Source: Micromonospora sp. R77
Lineage (GTDB): Bacteria; Actinomycetota; Actinomycetes; Mycobacteriales; Micromonosporaceae
Reading direction: 5' to 3'
DNA length: 64,000 nucleotides
Assembly (NCBI RefSeq): GCF_022747945.1
Contig: NZ_JALDST010000001.1
Location: forward strand, 5,704,001 to 5,768,000
Shown: piece after piece, positions 18,910 through 27,000 of the stretch
Position numbering within the stretch: position 1 is the stretch's first letter
How the letters are laid out: each line of letters begins with the position of its first letter
Position numbers and translations under genes: made by a program
The notes under the pieces: generated by a model
What the model saw: the letters and a program-made list of their open reading frames with translations, nothing else
What the model was told of the DNA's origin: nothing
Databases searched by the model: none

Positions 18910-20090
18910 ATGAAGGGCCGGGGTCGCATCGTGGTGGTCTCGGCGGACGTGGGCGCCGGCCACGACACCGCCGCGGCCGAACTGGCGCGCCGGCTGCGCG
19001 ACCGGGGCTTCACGGTGGACCGGCGCAACCTCCTCGACGTGCTGCCCCGACCCGCCCGCTGGGCCTTCCGGGAGGCGTACCGGGGCATTCTGCGCTGGCT
19101 GCCCTGGGGCTACGAGGCGCTGTTCACCCTGACCAGCCGGTCCCGGCTGACCGTTTCGGTGGTCCGTGCCCTGCTGCGTCCCGTTCGGCACCGGCTGGGA
19201 CGGGCGATCCCGCCGGACACCCGGGCGGTGGTGACGACCTATCCGTTCGCCAACCAGCTCCTCGGGCCGCTGCGTCGGCAGGGGCAGCTGGTCGTTCCGG
19301 TCATCTCGTACGTCACGGACTTCGTGGTCCATCCCACCTGGCTCAGCCCTGGCGTGGACGTCTACTGCACCGTCCGGCACGCCGAGGTGCAGCCCTCCGA
19401 CGCCGCCGACGGAATCGACGTGGCGGTCGTGCAGCCGCTGGTCTCCGCCGCGTTCGCCGGCGCCTCGCCGGTCGACCAGCGACAGGCCAGGCGGCGGTTC
19501 GGGCTGCCCGACGGGGAGCGCCTGGCACTGATCGTGGCCGGGGCGTGGGGCGCCGGGGAGGTGGAGACCACGGTGGCGGAGATCGCCGCCGCCGGGATCG
19601 TCCGACCGGTGGTGGTCTGCGGTCGCAACGAGGCGCTGTACCAGCGGCTGCGGCAGGACCGGGAGCACGTCTTCGGCTGGGTCGATGACATGCCGTCGCT
19701 GATGCGGGCGGTGGACGTGGTGGTGGAGAACGCGGGCGGGCTGACCTGCCAGGAGGCGCTGGCGTGCGGGGTGCCGGTGCTGACGTACCGGCCGATCCCC
19801 GGGCACGGCCGGGCGAACGCCTCGATCCTGGAGCGGGCGGGCCTCACCCGGTGGGTGCCGACCGCCGCGCACCTCCGCCCGGCGCTGGCCGCGCTCGCCG
19901 ACGGGGATCACCTGCCCGCCCCTGGCCCGGGTTCCCGGGTCGACCTGGCCGGTCTGGTCGCCGACGCGGCAACCGTGCCCGGCGGCGCCGGGGCGTACGA
20001 CGGGCGGCGCGGCGCTTCCGCACCGACTCGCTCGGCGACGCCGTGGCGGTGGTCGTGGCGCTGCTCCAGTCGCCGGGCGGGCCGCGGTGA
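18910..20090 (+). CDS. GT28/MGDG-synthase-like glycosyltransferase (C-terminal frameshift near 20006)
   Basis: Lipid glycosyltransferase (~390 residues). VVVSADVGAGHDTAAAELARR is the N-terminal glycine loop of MGDG synthase-like enzymes, and VVENAGGLTCQEALACG is the nucleotide-sugar site. The codons after GGAGAYDG lose family character, whereas the -1 frame reads ARRFRTDSLGDAVAVVVALL and stops at 20090. One G missing in GACGGGCGG (about 20003-20008) explains this. That stop overlaps GTG 20087 of the deacetylase in the GTGA pattern used throughout this window. As the bases stand, the frame continues to 20814, giving a 634-residue fusion that I think is artificial. Confidence 0.75.
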
Positions 20091-20814
20091 CCGGTGCGGC
20101 CGGCGGCTGCTGGCCGGCGCGGGCACGGCCGTTGCGCTGCATTTCGCCCCGGCGGTCACCGCGCTGCCGGGACGGTCCGGGCGGCTGCTGCCCGGGCTCG
20201 CCGGGCTGGGCCCGCCGGACCGGGTGGCGTTGACCTTCGACGACGGTCCCGACCCCGAGTCCACCCCGCGCTTCCTGGAGGTGCTGGCCGCGTACCGGGT
20301 GCGGGCCACCTTCTTCCTGCTCGGCTCCCGGCTGCTCCGCTCGCCCGCGCTCGGCCGGGAGATCGTGGCGGCCGGTCACGAGGTGGCGCTGCACGGCTGG
20401 GACCACCGGAACCTGCTGCGGCGCGGACCGGTCGGCACGTGGCGGGACCTGGCCGGCGGCCGGGCGCTGATCGCCGCCGTCACCGGCCGTGCGCCGCGGT
20501 TCTTCCGCCCGCCGTACGGGGTGCTGACCGGCGCGGCGCTGCTCGCCGCCCACCGGTTGGCGCTGCGGCCGGTGCTCTGGACCTGCTGGGGGCGGGACTG
20601 GACCGGCTCGGCCACCCCGGAGTCGGTCCTGCGCACCGTCCGTTCCGGCCTGACCGGTGGGGGCACCGTGCTGCTGCACGACGCCTCCTCCGGTACGGCG
20701 GCCCCGGGGGCCTGGCGGGCCGGCCTGGCCGCGCTGCCCCGGCTGCTCGACGAGTGCCACTGGCGGGGCTGGACGGTGGGCCCGCTGGCCGAGCACGGCA
20801 GCGCGGCGCGGTGA
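20087..20814 (+). CDS. Polysaccharide deacetylase (NodB/CE4 family; start region frameshifted)
   Basis: Extracytoplasmic or membrane-linked deacetylase of ~240 residues. CE4 motif 1 is ALTFDDGPDPES (metal Asp), motif 2 is HGWDHRNL and motif 3 is FFRPPYG. The natural start GTG 20087 is in a different frame from the catalytic domain; one missing C in GCGGCCGGCGG near 20098-20103 restores MTGAARRLLAGAG-like codons. The stop overlaps the DMT-transporter start by 4 bp. It probably deacetylates a glycan or glycolipid made by the neighbouring glycosyltransferase. Confidence 0.78.
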
Positions 20815-21683
20815 TCCTCGCGGTGCTGGCCGCGCTCGTCGCGGCCTTCTCCTTCGCCCTCTCCACGACGATGCACCAGCGGGCGGCGAAGCGGCAGCCG
20901 GACAGCCGGGCGCTGGATCCCCGGCTGCTGTTCCGGCTCGTCCGCACCCGGCTCTGGCAGCTCGGCTGGGCGCCGGACGTGGCCGGGGTGGCGTCCCAGG
21001 CGGTGGCCCTGCGCTACGGCCCGTTGGCCGTCGTGCAGCCCCTGCTTGCCAGCGGGCTGTTCATGGCCATCCTGATCGAGGCCGCCTGGAACCGGCGGCC
21101 GGTGCAGCGCCGGGACCTGGCCGCGACCGTGGTCGGCGTCGTCGGGCTGGTGGCGTTCGTGGTCACCGTCGACCCGCGGGCGGGGGTGGCGGATCCGGGC
21201 GCGACCGCGTGGTGGTGGGTGGCGGTGGGCACCGGCGGCGTACTGGCCGCCTGCCTGCTCGCCGCCCGGCGGACCCGGGGCGCGGCCCGGGGCGCGCTGC
21301 TCGGCGTGGCCACCGGCGTCCTGTACGGCGTCGCCTCGGCGCTGCTCAAGTCGGTTGCGACGCGGTTCCACGGCGACCCGGCGGCGCTGGTCCTCGACCC
21401 GAGGTTCGTCGCGCTGGTGCTGGTCGCCCTGGTCGGCGTCCAGCTCAACCAGAGCGCCTTCCAGAGTGGGCGGATCGCCGCCCCGTTGACCGCGCTGACC
21501 CTGTCCGAGCCGGTCACCGGCGTCCTGATCGGGTTGACCGCCTTCCACGAGGCCCTCTCCCTCTACGGCCTCCGGATCCCGCTGGTCGCGCTCGCCGCGG
21601 TGGCCATCGTGGTGGGCGTCTGGCTGGGCGGCACCGCGTCGCGCGCCGACCGGGAAGCCGCCGCCCGTGGCATGGGCCGGTGA
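20811..21683 (+). CDS. DMT-superfamily (NIPA/EamA-like) membrane transporter
   Basis: 290-residue protein with nine to ten hydrophobic segments. The first helix starts directly at the N terminus (ILAVLAALVAAFSFALSTTMHQRAA), and pseudo-symmetric halves end in VVGVVGLVAF and VAIVVGVWLG. GTG 20811 overlaps the deacetylase stop. Such small carriers near glycan genes may move lipid-linked sugars, while NIPA relatives carry Mg2+; the substrate cannot be told here. Confidence 0.78.
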   Translation: MILAVLAALVAAFSFALSTTMHQRAAKRQPDSRALDPRLLFRLVRTRLWQLGWAPDVAGVASQAVALRYGPLAVVQPLLASGLFMAILIEAAWNRRPVQRRDLAATVVGVVGLVAFVVTVDPRAGVADPGATAWWWVAVGTGGVLAACLLAARRTRGAARGALLGVATGVLYGVASALLKSVATRFHGDPAALVLDPRFVALVLVALVGVQLNQSAFQSGRIAAPLTALTLSEPVTGVLIGLTAFHEALSLYGLRIPLVALAAVAIVVGVWLGGTASRADREAAARGMGR

Positions 21684-21685
21684 GT

Positions 21686-21725
21686 CGCCGGTCAGGCCTG
21701 GTGGGGTGTCCGCGCCTGACCGGCG
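21686..21725. terminator. 12-bp perfect hairpin terminator
   Basis: CGCCGGTCAGGC (21686-21697) pairs with GCCTGACCGGCG (21714-21725). It lies between the transporter gene and the convergent small acidic protein gene. Confidence 0.75.
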
Positions 21726-21731
21726 TGGCGG

Positions 21732-21974
21732 TCAGGGTCGGGGCTCGGCGTCCCCGCCGGCGCGGATCCGGTCCGCCTCGGCGTCGTCCGCGCCGACGGG
21801 GGTGCCGTCGGAGTCGCGGGTGGCGTCGGTCAGGTCGGTGTCGGCCCCGGCGCGGGCCGCGTCGGCGCGGGCGTCGTCCGCGCCCACCACCGGGCGGTCG
21901 GAGTCGGGGCCGGTCTCCTCGGTGAGGTCACCGGCGGCGGCCAGGCCCAGCGGGGCGTACCTGGGATCGGTCAT
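21732..21974 (-). CDS. Small acidic repeat-containing protein
   Basis: 80-residue cytoplasmic protein, strongly Asp/Ala-rich, with an internal duplication: DSDRPVVGADDARADAARAG and DSDGTPVGADDAEADRIRAG. Unknown function. AAGGAGGAGAG before ATG 21974 is an excellent ribosome site and makes translation credible. No homologue is recognised. Confidence 0.65.
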   Translation of the reverse strand: MTDPRYAPLGLAAAGDLTEETGPDSDRPVVGADDARADAARAGADTDLTDATRDSDGTPVGADDAEADRIRAGGDAEPRP

Positions 21975-22064
21975 GGTCTCTCCTCCTTCGACGTCCTGCA
22001 CCCCAGGGCTACCCCGGACGCGTCCCGCCGACACCGGGCCCGCCCCGCCGGCGGCGGGGATGGG

Positions 22065-23153
22065 TCAGCGGGCGGGGTCGGGGAGGCGGCGCAGGCCGTC
22101 GACGAGCCGGGTCGGGCCGCCGGTGGCGGGTGTCGGACCGGCCGGCAGCCGTTCGGGCACCCGCAGGCCGACCCGGGCGCCGCCGTCCGGCCCGGTGCCG
22201 ACGGTGAGTCGTCCGCCCAGCGAGCCGGCCACCGCGCGGACGATGGCCAGCCCCAGGCCGGTGCCGGTCGCGGTGGGACGGCCGGCCTGCCCGGCCAGCA
22301 GCTCCGGCACCGCCTCGGCCGGGATCCCGGTGCCGGAGTCGTGCACCTCCACCGTCCAGCCGGTCGCGTCGCGCCGGCCCACCAGCGCGATCCGGTCGCC
22401 CGGCCCGGTGAACTTGACCGCGTTCTCGATCAGGCAGTCGAGCGCCGCCTCGAGGCGTTCCGGGTTGACCCGGCTCAGCCCGATCGTCGAGTGTGCCGAC
22501 CAGTCCCGGGCGGCCGTCGGTGACCAGCGGCGCACGATCCGGGACAGCTCGGCGTCCAGGTCGACCGGGCGTACGAGGTCGGGCTGTTCGAGCTGCATCA
22601 GGGTGACCAGACGGTGCGCGATCCGGGTGGCCTTGTCCAGCTCGTCCAGCATGACCGCGGTGTCCTCCAGGGTCGCGGGGTCGTCGTGGGTGCCGCGCAG
22701 CAGCTCGGTGTAGCCGCGGGCGATGGTCAGCGGGGTGCGCAGCTCGTGGGAGGCGAGCCGGACCAGCAGCTCCTGCCGGTGGGCGCGGTCGCGCTCCGCC
22801 GCACCGATCCGGCGCATCTCGTGCAGCAGCACGTGCCGGCGGTGCACGTGCCAGGCCATCACGATGAAGATCACCGCCATCAGCGGTTCCTCGGCGGTCT
22901 CCTCCCAGCGGATCTCGCCGACCGCGGCGTGGTGGGCGAGGATCGCCCCGGTCGTGGTGGTCACCGCCGCCAGCGCGGCCACCATCCACGACAGCGGCCA
23001 GGTGGTGAAGCCGTAGACCAGGGCCAGGCTGATCCAGACCAGGTGGAACGGCACGGTCTCCTGACCGGGCAGCAGCCACATCAGCACCACGTTGACCGCG
23101 GCGAAGAGGATCCACACCCGGGCGAGCAGCCGGTCAGTCGACGGCGTACGCAT
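22065..23153 (-). CDS. Membrane sensor histidine kinase
   Basis: ~362-residue sensor kinase. The N-terminal region has four or so membrane helices with very short loops, so it probably senses inside the membrane rather than through a periplasmic domain. The dimerisation box RLASHELRTPLTIARGY carries the phospho-His. It is followed by N (ENAVKFTG), G1 (DSGTGIP) and G2 (TGTGLGLAIV) ATP-binding boxes. The start overlaps the end of the response-regulator gene (stop 23134-23136), so the pair is co-translated; ATG 23162 is an alternative start. The nearest target is the divergent 24-37 kb surface/copper gene block. Confidence 0.88.
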   Translation of the reverse strand: MRTPSTDRLLARVWILFAAVNVVLMWLLPGQETVPFHLVWISLALVYGFTTWPLSWMVAALAAVTTTTGAILAHHAAVGEIRWEETAEEPLMAVIFIVMAWHVHRRHVLLHEMRRIGAAERDRAHRQELLVRLASHELRTPLTIARGYTELLRGTHDDPATLEDTAVMLDELDKATRIAHRLVTLMQLEQPDLVRPVDLDAELSRIVRRWSPTAARDWSAHSTIGLSRVNPERLEAALDCLIENAVKFTGPGDRIALVGRRDATGWTVEVHDSGTGIPAEAVPELLAGQAGRPTATGTGLGLAIVRAVAGSLGGRLTVGTGPDGGARVGLRVPERLPAGPTPATGGPTRLVDGLRRLPDPAR

Positions 23154-23802
23154 AGCCCACACCGCGTACCGTCTCGATCCGGTCCGGCCGGTCCAGCCGG
23201 CCGCGCAGCCGGCGGACGGAGACGTCGACGACGTTGCTGCCGGGGTCGAAGTGCAGCCCCCACACGTCGGCGAGCAGTTCGTCCCGGCTGCACGGTCGGC
23301 CGGCCCGGGTCATCAGGTGCTGCAGCAGCAGGAACTCGCGCAGCGGCAGGTCCACCTCGACCCCGTCCACGGTGGCCCGTCGGCGGTGCAGGTCCAGCCG
23401 GACCGGCCCGACGCCCAGCCAGCGGGCGGCGTCACCGGCTGGTGTGCCGCGCATCCGGGCGCGTACCCGGGCCAGCAGCTCGGCCACCGCGAACGGCTTG
23501 CCCAGGAAGTCGGCGGCACCGGCTTCCAGCACCGCCACCCGGGTGCTGATCTCCGGCACGGCGGAGAGCACCAGCACCGGCTGGTCCGGTCGGCGGCGCA
23601 GCAGCCGGTCCAGCACCTGCCGGCCGTCCAGGCCGGGCAGCATCAGGTCCAGCACCACCAGGTCGAAGTCGCGGTGCAGCGCGGCGTCCAACCCGGCCGG
23701 CCCGCTCGCGGCCCGCTCGGTGAGCAGCCCGCCGCCCTCCAGCGCCCGGGTGACCAGGCGCCCGATCCGGTCGTCGTCCTCGATCACCAGTACTCGTCCC
23801 AC
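23134..23802 (-). CDS. OmpR/PhoB-family response regulator
   Basis: 222-residue two-component regulator. The receiver domain has the acidic pocket VIEDDD and the phospho-acceptor Asp in VVLDLMLPG, with Lys in FLGKPF. The C-terminal winged helix ends RLRGRLDRPDRIETVRGVGYAY. It is encoded upstream of, and overlapping, the histidine kinase. An 11-bp-phased direct repeat lies between this gene and the divergent large surface-protein gene, a spacing typical of OmpR-family sites. Confidence 0.92.
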   Translation of the reverse strand: MGRVLVIEDDDRIGRLVTRALEGGGLLTERAASGPAGLDAALHRDFDLVVLDLMLPGLDGRQVLDRLLRRRPDQPVLVLSAVPEISTRVAVLEAGAADFLGKPFAVAELLARVRARMRGTPAGDAARWLGVGPVRLDLHRRRATVDGVEVDLPLREFLLLQHLMTRAGRPCSRDELLADVWGLHFDPGSNVVDVSVRRLRGRLDRPDRIETVRGVGYAYAVD

Positions 23803-23921
23803 CGTGCCCCCACAGACCTCGGCGACTTTCTGGTTCCTTTATGAAGCCCTGCTCACGTTGGGCCCGCCACCGCCCGAACGGCGCGGTTTCCTGTCGCCGT
23901 TCCGACAGCGCCCGGGCCGCC

Positions 23922-23940
23922 GGATGACGCTCGGATGACG
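23922..23940. promoter_or_regulatory. Candidate response-regulator direct-repeat site
   Basis: GGATGACG occurs at 23922-23929 and 23933-23940, an 11-bp phasing as seen for OmpR/PhoB dimers. It lies in the 243-bp gap between the divergent response regulator and 24046 genes. A related GTCGTCAT follows at 23943-23950. Confidence 0.5.
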
Positions 23941-24045
23941 GCGTCGTCATAAACCGTCGTCGGCGGCCCACCACCGCCCATGCTCCACAGACCGGCCCGG
24001 CCGCATCCGTCGCGGCCGTTCTCCGCCGAGCGAGGGGGTGAGGGC

Positions 24046-27000
24046 ATGCCGCGCCGTTCCGTCCGGGCACGCTGGCTCGTGTCCGCCAGTTGCCTGCTGA
24101 TCGTCGGGTTCGTCGTCCCACCCGGGGCGGCGGCGGCCGAGCCGACCACGGGCGCGGTCACCCTGCAGGTGGCCAGCGCCCGCACCGTCGGCCCGGCGCC
24201 GCAGGTCCAGCAGGGCGACCCGGTGGCCGACTACCACTGGCTGATCACCGCCGACGACGCCGGCGACCCGCACGACGACCCCGCGCACTGCCTGCCGGCC
24301 CGCGCCGGCGTGGCGAGCACGCCGGACTTCGCCGACCACTGTCGCTGGCCGTCCATCCGGAACACCCCGGGCGCGGTGCCGGTGGTCGCGCAGGGCGACC
24401 AGGCCGCCCTCTCCTCGGGTACGCCGTTGCAGGACCTGCCCGCCGGCCGCTACCTGATCTCGGTGACCGCCGACGGCTACAAGATCGACGGCGAGCACTT
24501 CACCGTCACCGCCGGACAGACCACCGCCGTCACCGTCGGCATGCAGCCCTACCCGTTGCCGCTCGGCACCGTCCGGCTGCGGATCTTCGAGGACAGCGTC
24601 CCGGTCGACGGCACGTACGAGGTGGGCGCGGAGCGCGGGCTCGCCGGCTTCACCGCGCACCTGGCCGACGTGATGGGCGAGGTGACCGTCGACTACTACG
24701 GCAACCCGCTCTGCACGAAGTACAAGCACAGCGCGCCCGACCCGAGCCACCCGGCGGGGCAGATCGTCTTCGTCGACGGCAAGCCGGTCGTCGAGACCGA
24801 GTCCACCGGCTGCCGCAGCGACGCGAGCGGCGACATCGTCATTCCCAACCTCGGCCCCGACCGGTATGCCGCCCAGGTCGTCGCCCCCGGCGGGCAGAGC
24901 TGGGTGCAGACCACCACCCTGGAGGGCGGCCACGACTGGGACGTCTGGGTGCAGGAGGGCGACACCGGGTACGACACCGAGCAGAGCCTCGGCGGCGAGC
25001 CGGTGCCGTACGTCGACTTCGGGTTCGTCTCCCCGAAGGCGCTGACCGGCACCGCCACCGGCGCGGTCACCGGGACCGTGGTGCAGGCGTACACCTATGT
25101 CGGCGGCCAGGGCGGGGTCACGCTGCCGGCCGACGGGGTGGCCGGCGCGAAGATCGCCGGACCGGTCGCCCGCCCCTGGGTGGCCCTGTCCGACCTCGGC
25201 GACGGCGACCGGATGGTCTATCTGGACCGGGGCGCGGCCGACGGCTCGTTCACCGTTCCGCACGTGCCCGACGGCGACTACCAGCTGACCCTCTGGGACG
25301 GCCCGCAGGAGATGCTGCTCGACTCGTTCAACGTCACGGTCAGCGGCGGGAAGACCGTCGACATCGGCGCCAAGCCGCTGGTCGGCTGGTTCACCGAGAT
25401 CACCGGCACGGTCTTCGTCGACACCAACGGCAACGGCCGGCGGGACACCGGTGAGAGCGGCGTGCCCCGCTTCCCGGTGGTGCTCAAGGAACGCGACAAC
25501 TCCCTGATGGACCAGGGCACCAACAGCGTGGTCACCGACGCCGCCGGGCACTACGCCATCTCCGAGGCGTACCCGCTGACGAAGTGGCTGGTGCTGGAGG
25601 CGTTCAACACCCGCTACAAGACCACCGGCATCACCTACCAGGCGGCGAACGAGCCGACCCCGACGACGCTGCTCGGCGCGGCCGTCGACGTGGACGTGCT
25701 GCCCATCATCGGCCTCACCGGCCGCGTCGACTGGGGGGTGAAGCCCTACCAGGGGGCCGAGAACGGCGGCATCGCCGGCACCGTCACCTACGACACCACC
25801 CGCAACGAACTCGACCCGCAGTACGCGGTCACCGAGCCGTACCAGCCGGGCATCCCCGGCATCAAGGTCCACCTGTACGCGGTGGTCCGCGACGACAACG
25901 GCGAACCGGTCCACGAGGCGGACGGCTCGCTCAAGCGCGGCCCGGAACTCAACGACGCGTACACCTCGGAGACCTGGGCGCCCGGACGCGGCTGCACCGC
26001 CCGGATGTTCGACGGCCGACCGCTGACCGACCAGCTCGCCCTGCCCGACTTCGGCACCGAGGCGAACCAGCTCTGCGTGGAGGCCCCGATGATGGGCTTC
26101 CAGGCCGCGCCGACCGACAACGACCCGGCGAACTTCGGGCAGACCGTCAACGGCAACTACGCCTTCGCCGACTCGAAGCTCAACCTGATCCCGCCGGGTG
26201 ACCCGACCAACCCGGGCCCCGACCACGACCTGCCGCTGTACGCCCCGCTGCCGGACGGCACGACCCAACCGCTCCCGCCGGACGACTACCTGGTCAGCGT
26301 GGAGAGCCCGACCAACCCCGTCGGCGGCGGCGCGATCTACCAGCCCACCCGGGAGGAGGACGTCAACGTCTTCGACGGCGACGGCTTCCTGCCGCAGGAG
26401 AACTTCCCGCCCTCCGCCGAGCAGGCCGGTGACCAGCCCGCCCCGCCCGACCCGCAGCCCGACCCCGGCCAGCCGCCGTCGCAGGGCAACGGCATCAACT
26501 CGGCCTGCGCCGGCCGGCTGCACACCGTGCACGTCACCGACCCGGGCTTCCTCGACGGCGGCGGCAGCCCCTTCGAGGGCCAGCAGCGCCCGCTCTGCGA
26601 CACCAAGCTGGTCGAGGTCCGCGCCGGTCAGGCCAGCGCGCCCAACTTCAACCTCTTCACCCCGGTGCCGCTGCCCACCCACTTCTGGGGCCTCGTGATC
26701 AACGACCTGGGCCTGACCCGAGACAAGCGCAGCAGCAACTTCGGTGAGGCCGAGGGCATCCCGAACGTCCCGGTCGGCCTCTACGACTGGGCCGGCCGCC
26801 TGGTGGACACCGTGGACACCGACTTCAACGGCATGTACGAGGCGATCGAGCCCTCCACCAGCACGTACAACTGCCCGCTGCCGGCCGGGCCGTGCCCGAA
26901 CATGTACCGGTTCGTCGGCAACGACCCCGGCCAGCCCGGCCATCTCAACGGCAACTGGAACCCGCGCTACCGCACCATCGCCACCAACTTCCAGGCCTGG

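Noticed and set aside
17437..20796. A 1119-residue minus-strand open frame
   Set aside because: Gln/Gly/Arg/Pro-rich antisense translation opposite the membrane protein, glycosyltransferase and deacetylase genes.
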